Shown: positions 1 to 14,325, counted from the stretch's first letter. The stretch is DNA of 64,000 nt from Cyanoderma ruficeps (GCA_008694505.1 VZDJ01007755.1:4093790-4157789); one strand, 5' to 3'. The notes: a model not told the origin generated them from the letters alone. Numbers and translations are program-made.

Positions 1-240
1 AGTTGGGAGCTCTACAGGACACTGGGCAAACATATGCAGGAAGTGCCTCATGTTTAGGCTCATCAGAAAGGTGAAAATGGAAGGATTTTCTTCCCCCCTC
101 AAAAAAAAAAAAAAACCAAACCAAAAAGAGGTACTAAGCTGTTAAGTTATACTAGGACTTTTCTTGCCCTCTCCATCCTCAATTCTTTTCAAGGGAAGCC
201 TCATATTTAGGACAGTCTTTGGATTCACCTCCCGTCAGAC
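1..240. other. Intergenic flank left of the first LTR
   Basis: Unremarkable AT-leaning DNA with a short poly-A run near position 100. No coding frame, RNA gene or repeat family is recognised. The last five bases (236-240, CAGAC) form the left copy of the target-site duplication of the LTR that follows. Confidence 0.5.
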
Positions 241-922
241 TGTCCTGGTTTAGGGCAAATTTGGGAGGAAACCTCTGAATGGGGTTCCTCTGGAGAGCAG
301 ACCCAAACAGCCCCTCCCCCCCCAGCCGGTTCGGGAAAAGAACTTCCTCAGAGAAAAGTGGAAAGAACTATTTATGTAACAAACAAACTGCTCACAAGCA
401 TAAAGAAAGAATAATATGAAACAATAAATCCTCTTGCTGCTCTGAAGAGAGATGGCAAAACTGAGAGAAGTCCTTGCCGTGAGTCAGCTCAGCTCCCTCA
501 GTCTCTCATCAGTCCCAGTCCCTTTGGCGCTGGAAAATGCCCAGGTCCAGGTCCGGTGGGCCACAGGTGCAGCTCCTGGTGCTCCTCTGGGTTTTCAGTC
601 CAGAGCAGATTTAAACAGTCCCAAGAAAAAGGAAAAAAAACAAACCAACAAACCAAACTCATCCAGGAAGCTTCTTTACCTCAGCTAGCTAGACTAACTA
701 AAAGGAAAAAAAACCCTCTCTCTGGCCGCTCTCCGTGCCCGGGACGAACACACACAGTCCTGGGGAAAAAAAGGAGGATGCAGAGGAGTGAACACCATTT
801 TTTCAAAACAAACTGCACGCTTCTTCCCCTGCTTCACTCTCAGAACCAGTCTTAAAGGTACAGAACACACAGCACACACAGAACGGACGACTGGGGATAC
901 AGTCCATAGTCACCCTGGGACA
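241..922 (+). mobile_element. Solo LTR of an endogenous retrovirus
   Basis: The segment starts TGTCCTGG and ends CCTGGGACA, giving the TG...CA ends and short inverted termini of a retroviral LTR. It is flanked by CAGAC (236-240) and TAGAC (923-927), a 5-bp duplication with one mismatch. The opening bases resemble a repeat type I associate with passerine genomes (recalled, not searched). Inside are an AT-rich TATTTATG at about 369 and an AATAAA at 423-428, both on the plus strand, which is why plus is preferred. The poly(A) signal lies early for an LTR, so orientation is less certain than identity. No gag, pol or env remnant adjoins it, so it is a recombined solo LTR. Short frames inside it are chance. 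Confidence 0.7.
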
Positions 923-3900
923 TAGACAAAGAAGATAACTGTGACTCGGGTCTTTCATATCCAAAGAAGAATCTTTAGAGATCCCAGTCTAATTGATTAT
1001 ACACTACTGTGCAAGCACTATTAATAATTTTAATTTAAAAATTGTTAGGCTGTTTTACCTTTTCCCTCTCAGAAGTCCCAGTCCTCACTGTATTTTCTGG
1101 TGTCTGAGAGGTCTTACAGACTTCTGCTGAAAGGGAGCACCAGACCATTGTATGAAAGGGAACAAATCCAATGACCTTGAGATCAAGAAAGTATTTTCAT
1201 CTGTTTCAATGGATTTTGCACAAAGCTCCATGGTAAATGATGTTGATGTATCACATTTATGAATGTTTCACCACGTGATTTATGCCTGAAAGAAATATGC
1301 TTAAACCCTGGCTGTTATACAGCATGAAAAGTATACCACACTGATTTTCTTCTCTCTTAACATAAATTCTTGCTGGTTATAGGCCTAGTGATATCACTGG
1401 TACTATACACATACCTCATTGTTGCAGAAGAATGAAGAATGAAACTTATGGACTGATTTATATTAGCTGAGGACAAAACTGGCATGTTTTATTTTAACAG
1501 TTCAGATGCAGAAGTTCTCCTCATCTTTAATTAATAAGTCACTTGCATTCAAACATTCACCAGATGAAGCCCCAGAGGAAAATTTGAATAAATCTGTTAT
1601 TGTTTCTATATCTTAGATGCATAAACATTTGATGATATAATATCTTCTGGCAATTAACATTTAATACAGAGAGTGCTAGTATATTTTCTTTAAATAAAGA
1701 ATATTGCTATTATCTTTTAAGGATTAACCCATTTAATTTTCTTTTTTATCCTACACTACCTTATTTCAAGTTATCTTCTTTAAAATTTTTATTTTTACCA
1801 TATATTCATGAGCATCAGAATATACAAGGCATAAACAAAACCATTTCACTTACATTTGCTCAAATAAAAAAGGAATTATAAATATTTATCATCAAATTTC
1901 AGTATCAGTATCAAACAAAAATGTAGAAGTCCATTTTTTAAAGGGCATAGTAATGAAATGCTTGTATAACAGCATGAATGCTGCTGGTCTAAGTTTACTT
2001 TTCATTAATTAATGTCTCTGGCTTTGTTTTCCTTCTCCTTGCTTTCCTCCCAAGATCTGGTCTTTTTTCTCCATGGTGATCTGCAAACGAACTGTTCCAG
2101 AGTGAGATACCCAAAAGATGTAGGTGTTTAAAGATTCAATATCTTGGAACTGTCAGGCAGCATCAGCAGAATTCTGTATGCTTGACTTCAGGGCAACAGG
2201 GGCTCCTAGTCTGAATTTTGTAGGCAGTAAGACGATAATAGCCAGCAAGCACAAATGTAAGGAGGGGAGTAGTGGAGTAGTGAGGAGTGAATAGGCATGC
2301 TAAAAGATCTGGGCAAGAGGATTTCAGTAAGCTTCAGCTCCATGTGACTCAGAAAAGCTCACAAGGTAAGTTAGGGTTCCTGATGAGAAGACATGAAATA
2401 TGATCAAAAGAGCCATTTGTTGACTTGCAGTTTCTACACGGAAATGAAAATTTGGATACCATCCTTCTTTGTAAACCCAGTTTCTGGTCAATTCTTTGGC
2501 AAGCTTTGAAAAATCGTGGTGTTTGGAGAAATTGTAATTGAGCATACTATTAACCTTTGACACATGAGCAGAAACTAGCCCCTGTGAGTAAAGGTGTTTG
2601 GCTCTGATGTTCAACAAGGCAAAAAATTTTGAATCCTTTGTTTTTTCCTTGTATACTTTGAAAAAGCTGGTGAGGCCTCCTGTAAACACTGCATATCTTA
2701 ATACTGGTCAGGGATGCATCAAATAATCTGAACAAGTTGCAGACCTATTTTTTTGTCAAGTTCTGTGTGCTGGAAGTCTGTTAATACCATATTGTTCAAA
2801 TATCAGGAAGCATTCATTTCTGAACATCATGATGATAGGTCAGGAAGAAATGGGACACTGGGTCTGAATAAGAAGTCAGCTAGGGAGGGAGTCCTAGAGG
2901 ATTTATTAACTTCAGGATGTGCTGAGTCACCTGCTTGATTTCTATGGGTATAAGGGAGAATAAAGTCTTCCCAGTATCTTAAAAGGCAGATCAGTGCTGA
3001 ATGTGCCCAAGGAATCTGGGAACTTTTGTGTTTGGGTTCGGAGGAAAACAGCAAGGATTTGCACAGACGGCAACAGATGGGTAAGTTCTTCACCCCTCTA
3101 ACCCTAGATGGGAAAGAGAAAACCATTAGGCCACTGGAAGATGTGACAGATATATTTAAAGTAAAGGTCACTGATTTGATTTATTTCTGTTGGGGACTGA
3201 GAGCCCTCCCTTTCAGAAGCAGGTACTGTAAAAGTCAGCTTGAGCCTTTCAGGTATAGGTGTAGTGCATCATTCTGAGAAAGGTCAAAGCAAGCAACAGT
3301 TCCTCTTCTTGAAAGGTATCAAGAAAGAAACAGTCTTCTATTAAAAGTTGTTTTGCAAAGTTTTGCCTAGAATTTGAGCAGAGTATGCTCAGATGTAAAC
3401 AGGAAATTTTCTTTGAGGGAAAATTCTCAGTCTTTCAGGTGTTCTTAGGTATGGGGAACCAATCTGTTAGACAAGAGCTGTCTAATGATAAACCAGAGCT
3501 AAACCATTCAAAAATGAGAACCTAATAGTATTACTTCCTAAAGTTACATTTATTTTTCCACCAGTAAATGAGCGTGAAACGTTTTTAAAATTTTTAAAAT
3601 TAAGATGGAATCATGAAAATTAAGAATTAACAGTGCAGAATATTGTCAATTTGATACAGCTGGAAGAGTTTTTTACTCCTGCTGTAAACAAAATAAACAT
3701 TTATTAGTGCAATTCCTTACGTATGGAGTACTTTCTATGTCAGTGGTTAGCCTCTTTTTTTAAAGTCATAATTCTACACCTGCCATTTTATAACATTAAA
3801 AATAATGAATGGTATTGAAATGCTAATCTGGAAATGTGCCCACAATCTGGTATAAGCATGTAAAAAAGTTATAAGCATATGATTCAGAGGTACAAAAATC

Positions 3901-6900
3901 AGTTCAAGAGAAGTGTATCTGTCAGCCAATAAGTACTTTTTAATATATAGATTTAAAAATATTGCAGACAAAGTACAGAACCAAGCATTGTAAACTGATC
4001 GTTGTGAATTAGATTTCTGTGTTAAATAGAGATGATGTTCAAAGGCAGATTTAGAATCTTTCAGGGACATAATTTATAGCCATACACCAATAGGTTTTGA
4101 GTGTGTCAGACTTCATTTACTGGCTAACTGTGGAGTCTATTGCAAATGCAAGAATAATTCCAGGAATAGTGTGAAAGATTCCAACTAACTTATATTTTAC
4201 AGATATTTACATCGGACAAAATATTTATATCTGTATCTATAAATATAAATAGAAAATTCTGGCCCAATAGTCTCCTGTTTTTGTTCACCATTAAGGAGTA
4301 AAATCACATGCTGTCACTTGGTCTGTTGAGACAGAGAATCCAGCATTTTTTCTGTTTGGTTTTCAAACTCAACATTTATGGCAGTATGAACCATAAAGAT
4401 TCTATGATTTGCTGATGGTCAGGTTAAGTCAGAATTAACTAGGAACTAGACTTTTAACTGGAAGAAGAGGAAGAAATTCATGCAAGCATGTTTGTCTGCT
4501 TGATGGTCAATCTCTCTTCTCAGTGGAGTTGATTTTGGTAAAGCTGAACTTCCCTTTTGTCACATCCTTCTTTTTGCTTCAGACCAATACACTCTCTGAA
4601 TAAATGATGTCCAGAGGTGCTATCCAAGCCTGCCCAAAGGCAGTTGTTCTGGTGCAAGATTTTTTCTGGTGAAAACTCATCCACCTTAGAAAACTGAGCT
4701 CTTGAGCCATCATGGTAGAGTTACAATGACAGGATGATCCTGGTGTAGTTGCAGGTGGGCTGACGGAGATGTGCAGGTGACTGGAGAGGTGGTCCTGAAA
4801 ATGGAACAGAAGTAAATAGCACTTGCACCAGGCATCCTTGAATAAGGCCAGCCTGTATCTGGTCATTTGCATCACTTAATGGGTGTCCCAGGATTTGCTG
4901 CTGGCCTCTTCCACCTCCCCAGGTCTTTGGCACCTTGTTTCATCACTTACAGCTTGTCTGAGGGATTGTGTTAATCCAATCAATTTACTTTGCAGTCAGT
5001 GGGCATGGGATCTGAAGGAGCTTTGAGATACCCAAATCCTACAGAATTTCTTTGGAGGTTGGGCGTCTGCCTCCCACAGGCTCTTTTGAATATCACTTCC
5101 ATAACTTCTCAGGCAGATATAAGGGTGGAGGGAGCAGAGCCCAGAATTGGCTAAGAATTGTGGTAATAACTTAAGTAACTTCAAGTGAGGTAAATACTAA
5201 ATATAAATTTCCAGTTTGACACACAATCCACTGACAGCACCATAATCTCAGATCCTTCCATCATGCATGATTATAAGCACTCATTGGCATGAGGCACCTA
5301 TCTGTCACATTTATAGTTAGAAGCAGTGGAGGCAGCTGACATCTGACAGGGATGAGGCAGACCTGACAGGCACCCCCATCTTGGCTTGCTGCTCCTCTCC
5401 CTTTCATTCCTGTCTTTCAGAGGCTGGTACGGCATCTCCTCCCTATGGCACAGGCTCTGCTTGCCCAGGTCTCACTGCCTCTGGAGGGAAACGTGCCTTT
5501 ATGGGGTTATTTCACAGCCTTGCTGCTTTTGTCATGGCAGACATCAGGGCATGGGTCTTAGAAGGGGGCAAGTAAGTTCTGCCCACATTCTGTCTACTCA
5601 TGGTCAGGGACTTCTCTGTTTTCCCTTTAAGAACTCAGCAGTAGGGGATTTTTTTTTTTTTCTGAGCACAGGCTTGGGAATGGAGATTGCTCCAGCCTTG
5701 TGTATTTACCAGCTCGAGAATACCATAATCCTTTCAGACCAAGCTTGGTGCTGGATCTCTGCTATGAGGGACATGCAGTCTCTGAGCTGGTTAGCACTAA
5801 AAAAATCAGTCCCACATTATCATAGGAGAAGAATAGCTGAATAATGACTAAAGACGTGTTTTAGACTCTTTAGACTCTTTCTTGTTTCCTTCCTTGAAGA
5901 GGATAATCTCTGCCTGCCCTTTTCCTGGCAAAGCTCACCTCTTTCCTCACACTTGTTTACTGCTTGAAGTATCACCTTGGTGGAGGTCATTGTCCATCCA
6001 CACCCACTCTCATGATTCACACAATTCTCATCAGCAAACAGGGAAAAGAATCAGTCCAGAAGCTGGTGGTATCCTGTTCCCTGAACACAATTAATAACTT
6101 TATAAGAGTTTCTAATTTTGCTCAATATACATATAAAATCATCTATAAAATAACTTCAACAAACCAAGGGAGCACAGTGAATGCAGTCAGTGGTGGGTGG
6201 ATGAATGAATGATCAAATCAACATTCATCTTATTTCTAGGATGTCTTCTAATTATTTTGCTGAAATTTTCTGTGAAAATGACTAGGAATTTCTAAGAGTT
6301 GATCTCACTCTATTAGACTGATGTCTAAAGCTGAAAATTGTCAATAAATTTTGCCTTTGACGCCTAACAGGCAACTGTCTTATTTATTCTCTGAGCTATG
6401 CTGTAACCATGACACTTTTATGGTCTTCCCATTGCTGAAACAAGGAAACAGATTCCTCTTATTTTCTTATACCAGCATAAATCTAAAATTACACTGCCGT
6501 TGAAGCCAGTGGCAGAATTTGGCCTGTCAACATTTTATGAGTTTTAAAAACAGCAAGGAATAGAGAAGTCTGTTGCTTCCAACTTTAGTAGAGGAACTTT
6601 ATCTATCAGGCAGCTTCTGTAGTCTACCTGCAGTTGATTGATGTTAGCTTAATAATGATGATCGATTAGATCATCAGTGTCATCCTTAGAAAGAATGTAC
6701 TTTAGCTAATGACATCAGTTGACTAATAGATTCCTGTTTAAATGTCAAGGGGCCAGAGAAAGACACTCTGCTAAGTACTTACATTATACCTACTGAAAAA
6801 AATCACATCGAGTCTACCTTACAAAGGACTTTTGTGCCATAGTTATAAGCCTTGTATTTCCTCCACTACCCACAAGCAAATGGTGCTCTAAGTTACAACA

Positions 6901-9900
6901 GTGTAAAGCTGGGGGTTACTCCATTTGTTTTCAGGGTTTGGATCAATCTTTCTAGACACCCGAAGGTATAAATCACTAAGGCGTCACCCAAATGTTTCTT
7001 TCCCTGCTGTCATTACAGAGGACACACATCCAGCCCTGAAGGTAGAGGCGTGGATGGTGGCTCCTTTGTCCACTGTTGCCTCAGAAAAAAAATATTTTGG
7101 CTTAAGTTTTTCTCTTCCAGTTGGCTTTGGATAAATTCAAATACCCTTCTTCAAATTATATTCACTTCCTGTGAGCATTTAGAGACTATCTTCCGTCACT
7201 GTTGCTGTAAACGAACTGATTTTCACCTTTGCCTCAAGCAGAAGATTCCAGATAGATTTTACATCCATGTTACGCACAAGTTAATGACTCCAGTCAGCTA
7301 TATTATGCAATGAAATTTCCAAACATAACATCCAATTGATTTTAAAATTAGCATTCAAGGAAATACTTGCTTCATGCAGATTTAGAATAGGTAAATATGA
7401 ATGGGAATGCCATTCAATTACTAGCTAATTTATGGATTCCTAATGGAGAGGTACAATTTATGACAAGATATGGCTAACCTTCAGCTAATACTAGAAGGTG
7501 TTTAAGGGCACACTATTCTACGTAAATATGTGTAATTGCACAGTAGAAGAAAAAGCTGTACTTTGAACTCATAACAAAATCTGCTGAACTGTGAGCAAAC
7601 CACTTTATTTTAATGGTAAGCCTAAAAACATTTTTATGCTGAAATTTAATTAGCAGACAAATTTATTCCTTTTCAGAAAATCATTGCCACTGTAAAAGTA
7701 AGGTGCAAAGCTGATAGAGGCAGTATTACAGATACATATGTTGATTTCATTGTTCCCAAACATGTTTGCATTAAATTTAGTTGCCCACCCGGCAACAGTT
7801 GTATTTTTATAACTGGAATTTGGATATGGTTAAGTGAATGTATTATTTTCACTGCTCTGGCTCACTTGAGTCAAAAAACTTCATCAGAAGTTGACTACAG
7901 CTGCTGCCTGAGAAAAACAAACAAACCAAAATTACTGAGCAAGGATATTTGCTTAGAGATCATCACAAATTTAATTGGTGCTGACATTCAGCTCGCTTGA
8001 CCATGTTCCTTCTGAAACAGGCTGATCTGAGAGGAATGTTGCAGGCAGTGGAAAGGAAAAAGTGAATTAGCAGTGATGATTTCCCAGGGAATCAGAGGAT
8101 AGTCTCTACCCAAAGCATAATCTTTAACTGCCACTGAGCTCTCAAGGAGTTGGAGCAGGGTGAGAGCATTGTGGAGGAGAGACACTCTCCCCTGTTTATC
8201 AGTGACCAGGGCAGGAGAGGAAGGAATCCAGGGAAATAAATATGCAGGACAATATTCCATCATGCCAGCAAAAACCAGGAGGATGAAACGCAGAGGACGG
8301 TGTGAGTATGCATAGCATTTAATTTTACTTAAATAATCTTTTAATAACTTAAGTTGATAAGGTGATTCAATGCAAGCTTACCCCAAAAGACTTTTATTAG
8401 ACTGTACCCTCACTGGCAAATCTGCAAACTCCTGGATTTACTCCAAGGTTTTTCAACTGGCTTCTTTGGCCCTCAGTCATCCTCCACTGCAATGTATGAG
8501 CATGACAGATTGGTGTTAACTTTTCTTTTCTTGCATCAAACCATCTTGCACAGCTGAGAAGGCAAAGACAAAGGCAATCCAGGGCCGTGCCCTTCCTGGA
8601 TGCTGAGGAGGATATTTTTGTGGAGGCGTGTGCTCCTCATGGTACTATGTAACCTGGGGAAGAGAGACCAGAGAAAGTTTTGAATGAGCTACAAAAGCTC
8701 ATTTCCACTCCTAGAAGAACTTAGGTACAGCAGCATGACAGTAAAAAAGGCTGTGGAAAATTTGTCCTGAACATGACTCTGCCACTAGAAGATGTATTGC
8801 TCCAGGTTTTCAGTGCCACCCACTCTTGGGGGCAAGGTTCTGATCTGCTTACCCAACTACCTGTGCAAGTGCTCCCACCTCAGTGAAAATGAGCAAAATA
8901 CACCCAAATCTGATGTTTACATTTGTTTTTTTAATTGACTTGGCTAACACAAGCAGCTCTGTGGGCAGCAATAGAGAAGCCATTTCCATGACCTCCCAGT
9001 CTTTGTAAGCTGGGAAGCCATGGAAAAAGTTGAGCTGTACCCACGGGAATGGGCTGCAAGGAGCTTTGTGTCTGTGGCTCCAGCATCCCCACATACACAG
9101 ACATGCTGTGCTTTCAAAAGATACTTCATGGTAGGGTGAAATAGTTCAGAGTCTTATTTGTAAAAGTATGAGGTATGGTTCATATGTGTCTGAGTTCAGC
9201 GGACATTGAGCTGAACCCAAATCCAGGTAGTTTTGATTCAAAGATGCTGAGATTCTTCACAACACCAAACTGCAAGAAAAAACACCTCTGTACTTGATGC
9301 TGCTCAGGCTGTGCTGTGACCCAGTAGAGTTCAGGGAGGAGGTAAAATACTGCTATGAAGGCAACAACTCAATAAGTGATGTGAGTTTGAAATTCAACCA
9401 GCTATCATTATGAAAGTGATTACAATTTGGCTTAAAAGACCTGGCAAAGAGCTGTTCTCTTTGCAATTTCAGGATAAGGAGATGCATTCATTGGCTCATT
9501 GCATGTTTAACAGTTTGCTCAATTTCACCTTTATCTTGCCTGGGAAATAAAAGCAGACTGAGAATATCCTTTTGCATGAAGAAAAACATCTCGAAAAGAT
9601 AGTTTTTATTGCTGTTTATCTAACTATCTGTTAATTTAAGTCTTCAAAAGAAAATCATACATTGCAAACACCAATCTAGACCCATATAACATATGAAGAA
9701 GAATTTGGCATTTTTAGAATGTTTTTCTAATTATAATTATGTTTTAGCTTTTAATTTCCCAACACGAAAAATTAACTCTTAATAGTGGATTTTGCAGAAG
9801 CATTATTTTCAGATTTCCTGCTCGATGCCTCATGCTGTGACTCACAGTGTGCAGTTGTATAGGTCACATCAGACTCCTTTCTTTAAGGAAAACATGATGT

Positions 9901-10340
9901 TACATGTGCAGCCCAGTGGGATGTGTCAGAGCACATGAGGGGTCATGCCTGAAATGTGACAGAAATAGTTCTCAAATTCACTTAAAATCTAGGGACAAAC
10001 AGCAAAGTGCTAGACAAAGCTGTCACATGATGTTAATAGTACTAATTCTTATGCTTTTCTATGGCACCTTTAATCCTGAAATGGGACCAGCTCTGAACAA
10101 AGTAATAATTTTCTGGTTTAGGCATGCTATAACAGGAATTTCTTTTTCCTGAAGAAATAATGAATGAAATTGAATCTCTGTTTAGTGACCTATGTAGATT
10201 TGGTCTAAAACATAAAAACTTGTGAGCTTATGAGACTCTTATGTTTATGGTTTTCGTTTCACTTGATGTGGCACTGTCATGCTGAGTTTTGCTTCAGTAA
10301 TAACACGAAAAGGGAGGTACCATGTATGAATCTCTCTCCT
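923..10340. other. Gene-poor intergenic region
   Basis: About 9.4 kb with no frame longer than about 150 codons and none resembling a known protein. The longest, 5386-5844 plus, is a low-information frame with no recognisable domain and is treated as chance. Short AT-rich blocks with TAAT motifs (for example 7600-7700 and 9470-9560) could be conserved non-coding elements upstream of CRH, but that cannot be judged without an alignment. Confidence 0.5.
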
Positions 10341-10468
10341 TGAAGGAGTTCAAAAATTACCTGGACACATTACTGGGCAACTGACTCTTAAGTGGCCCTC
10401 CTGAGCAGGGGGGTTGGACCAGATTTCTTCCAGAGGTCCCTTCCAGCCTCCATTCTCTGCTTCCATGA
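10341..10468 (+). mobile_element. CR1 LINE 3' end, truncated fragment
   Basis: The stretch carries the typical 3' tail of chicken repeat 1 elements: a GAGCAGGGGGGTTGGACC block, then an AGAGGTCCCTTCCAGCCTCC block, then a degenerate remnant of the ATTCTATG terminal repeat. CR1 copies are normally 5' truncated, and only about 130 bp are left here. It lies in plus orientation and is diverged, so it is probably old. It encodes nothing. Confidence 0.75.
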
Positions 10469-13400
10469 AATCAACAGCAGTACACTGATCCACAGCTACA
10501 AATGTATCCTGAATCTACAACTAAAGGCACTTTGAATTTTTTTTTAGGTTTAGATTCTCTTTGATGACCATCAGCCCTGTGCAATTCTTGGGTTAGGTAT
10601 TAAATACCTATTACTGTGGCTTCCCAAGCACTTTGAGGAATGTGTTTGTCTGCTTGCAGGTTGTTTTTCTACAGAGCAGCACCAGTGACAAGAGAAAGAT
10701 TTGGGTTAAAATAAACTGACAATAACCATATTTAAATTATTCTCCCTCTGAAACTATGAGCACATGTATATACATGCATTTCATGAATTAATAAAAAAAT
10801 TACTTTTATTTTCCTAAGCATAAACAAATAGTTCTCCATAATATGCTTTATGCAAGCGGTCACTATCATCATCTCAATGAAACTTTATGGATAATATTTA
10901 ATCCCAAAGTTTCTTACAAAAGAAAGGAATCCATTTTACAATATCGCATTCTGATAAATTGTTTACCAGATCTGCTTAAAAGTCTGGGCAAAATTTGTCT
11001 TTGCTTGAGTCCAGGCCTGCCCTGTTCTATGCATGCTATAGATTAGTTTCTGTATGTGGTAATTAACTGTTTCTAATTACTCATCTAGATAAACCACTGC
11101 AGCTCTTTTTCCTCTCAGTTGTGTTGCAGTATTTTTTCCTCTTTACTTGCACTGTGACAACAAAATTATGTACTGTGCTCATGTTGTGAGTCTATCCAAC
11201 AATACAAGCATTGTCGTCTTTATATTTAAAAATTTCACTCAGGATTTCTAAATATTCCTTAACACAGCAACTCTTAGTGGGAACAGTTGTCAGATGAAAA
11301 TTATTATCCCTAAATTTTGTGCTTATTAGCATTTAGCGGCCTCTTTGAGTAATTAATTGTCCTTTCCTATTGAAAAATCTCCATTGTTTGGTAAAACTGC
11401 CAGGTTTTTGGAAGTGTGGGACCAAAATTCATTTGATCTTGTTGCCTAAAAAAAGTCTTTAATTTCCTGACTCTTCTGTGAGAACAAGTGTGGTTAAAAA
11501 GGGCTGATTGCTCTTTTCTAGTACTGCCATTGGAGCTATGTTAAGGGAGATGCAAGTCATCATTTCTCCTTCTTCTCCTAAGCTCTTCTAAAATGTCACT
11601 CTTGACATGTACTGTATATACACTGCAAAGTGTGCCCAGATCCAGGCTTTTATCCAAACCTCTGGTCTGGCCAAGTTTTTGGGGTTTATTGCACACAATC
11701 CACGCACGTTCTTTGCTTCTATTCTGGAGCATTAGTTCAGAAAGTTTGGTGCAAAGAAATTATAGAAACGTATCCCAGAGTCCTTAATACCCCTTCAGTA
11801 GAGCCACTTGAAGGACTGGCTCATGGCAGAACCTGTCTGCCTGTCAGCCCCCTCAGCCTGAGCCTGCCTCTGGTGTGTCCCAGGCTGAACTCAGCAGGCA
11901 CGTGTGTCCCAGGGGAGGTGACTGGGTTTACTGGGCTCCCAGCTGTCTCCTGCTTGCTGAGACGAGGAGATGGTGTTCTCATTCTGTTTCACTCCTATGA
12001 TATCCAGGTTTGCTGAAGCTAAATCAGAAAAGGTGCAGAAAGGGAAAGCCAGGCTCTGCAGGGGCACAGGGGCCAGCAGGCTGTGGCACAGTTGGTGGTG
12101 AGGCTGAGAATGAGCGGGACTGGTCTCCTCTGCTTCCCGGGCAGTGCATAGCAAGCATTGTGTGCTGCATTAAAATTATTTATGTGTTAACAAATAGATG
12201 TGTTCATACAGCACAGGCTCAGTGGGAAACCACCTGGGCCCATGCCCAAGGAACAGCAGCCAGAGCTGTACCCCAGTTTATAGGTAAGGAAAGACCAGTG
12301 CAGGCACTTCTGGCCAGGAGGCAGGGAGTTCTTGGGCTACAGACTGAGTCACCAAGAGGTTCCTGTCTGACCAGTCTGGCTGCCGTGGGCTTTGTGGTTT
12401 TATAAAGCCAGGCTACAGAGTCAAGAAAGGTTAAATCCCAAGCAGAATACATTTACTCCTTTTCAGAAGCACATCAGGCTTCGTGAATAACACTCCATCC
12501 CAAACCCTTGTTTCTGTTTGTTCCCTACTCCTATCTATATTCAGAAGAAAGGGGAAGCTAGCTCCTTAAAATATTTATAAAGCATTTTGTGCAACTAGTC
12601 TAAGTTCTAAATTTAACTTTCCCCCTAAAGCCACGAGACACTTTTGGTAATAAATTCGCTCTTTTTTTCCTATTTGGGAAGGAAAAAAAATTGTTTATTT
12701 TTAACAATTCAGTGCAGAGGAAAAATTATAGCATAGTGAATAGCAAGTAAATTAGCAATTCTCTCTATTATCCAAACCAGCAGGTCTTCTATTAACAAGG
12801 GCGATTTGTGGCCCCTGGATTATAAAATCAATCAGGCAGTTAATTTTTCTTTAATTCTGGGGAATTAAGTAATTATAAATGAGTCAAAAGCTGCATGTAG
12901 GACTTGTATTTACCTGTGCTGCATTAATTTAGCTGATTTAATACCCCTTTCTTGCTCTTTATAATTTATTTTTTGAAGCTGGGGTTGCTGATTTTGTGTA
13001 ATTTATCCCAGATTAAGGACAGTTATTAAAGAGTCACTCCAGCAAATCTGATGCAGACAACACCTTCATTCTTGCTTTAATAAATGTGCTTAGACAGCCT
13101 GACACTAAGCCAAGTTGGGAACACAGGCTGGGAAGTACTGCATCTATTCTCTTTCGTCTGCAAATTTATTGGAAGATTTGCTTTTTTAATCAGGTGTATA
13201 CGTTGGTATATGGAACAGCAGGTGGGTCAGCTGGACAAGGCAGCTCAAATGAAACATAAATAGAGGAGTTAGCATGTCCCCTTTCTGAGTCTGGATTTTA
13301 TTCAATTGTAGTGGAAAGTTTTAAGTAGTACACACCAGAAGCTACCATTGTGTGCCAGGTGGGATCGAAGTGAAAACATCCATCTCCATATTTTGCCTTT

Positions 13401-14255
13401 CTAAAAAAAGAGACATAATTGAATTTTTCTTTACCAGTAGGTTATGACTATCTGATGGCCATACACAGGAAGCAGGAAACCTTGCATTTGGTTTCTTCTA
13501 GGTCTCTTGACTGGCCATAAATATTTGCTGCATGTCAGCCTCCAAGATAGGAGCAGCTCCATATGTACATGCACATCGAGCTCGTTTTCAGCGTGGGTGC
13601 TATTAGGTGGAGTCAGATCCAAACCAGTCAGTGCTGGGAAGACAAGAGTCTTAGCCAGGGAAAAGAGGAGTATGAAGAAATGACCCTACAGCCATTGGCT
13701 TTACCAGCTCCTGCAGCCCTAGAGGCACGTGGAGCCCTGCAGAATTCAAAACTGGCTTGAATTGTGCCCTAGAACCAGTTTCTTGGAGACAGAGGAAAAC
13801 TGAATATGTGTGAAGGCATGTTGGTAAGCTCTAGGGTAATTGAAGGTCTGTTTTATGACATAGGTGCAGGACTAGAACTCTTCTTCATAAATTCAAACAG
13901 CAGTCAACAGCCCTGCTGGATTTTATCATTCTTCCTTTGAAGATTAAAAGAATTGGATGGCTGAGATTAAAGTATACTTTTACTGTGTGAAGGCATACAA
14001 TCCACCTACTCAAAGAATTAGATGAGTCATTCAAAAATTCAGTGCATCCATACATTACTTTTTAAACACAAACAAATTCTGAATTAACCATGGCAGCGAG
14101 TTCAAAAAGACTCTAAGTGGGCACACACTTATGAGCATTTGGTTGAAAACATTTATGGTGAAGCTGACTCGGTACCATCAAGGGCAAAAAAAATTATGAA
14201 GATTGGTGTGAAAATGGAGAATGAAGATAGGTTAACAAAGATGATAGGAAAATAG

Positions 14256-14325
14256 GTTTGAAGATTTAAAGCCAGAAAACATCTTTAGATCATCTAGCCT
14301 GAAACGCTTTGTCATCACATGCAGG
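14256..14325 (+). repeat. Remnant of an ancient amniote repeat (tentative)
   Basis: The words GATTTAAAGCCAGA and GATCATCTAGCCTGA occur in the order and spacing of an old dispersed repeat known across reptiles, birds and mammals, whose consensus reads roughly 'aaggccagaagggaccat..gatcatctagtctgacctcc'. The match is from memory and partial, and the family name is uncertain. It is non-coding. Confidence 0.35.

Noticed and set aside
452..879. Short frames inside the first LTR
   Set aside because: They lie in LTR sequence, which is non-coding, and look like no retroviral protein.
4395..4415. ATTCTATGA word that resembles a CR1 terminus
   Set aside because: A single copy of a short word without the upstream CR1 blocks is expected by chance.
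5386..5844. 152-codon plus-strand frame
   Set aside because: No domain, overlaps another chance frame, runs through a poly-T stretch, and has no neighbouring splice or promoter signals that convince.
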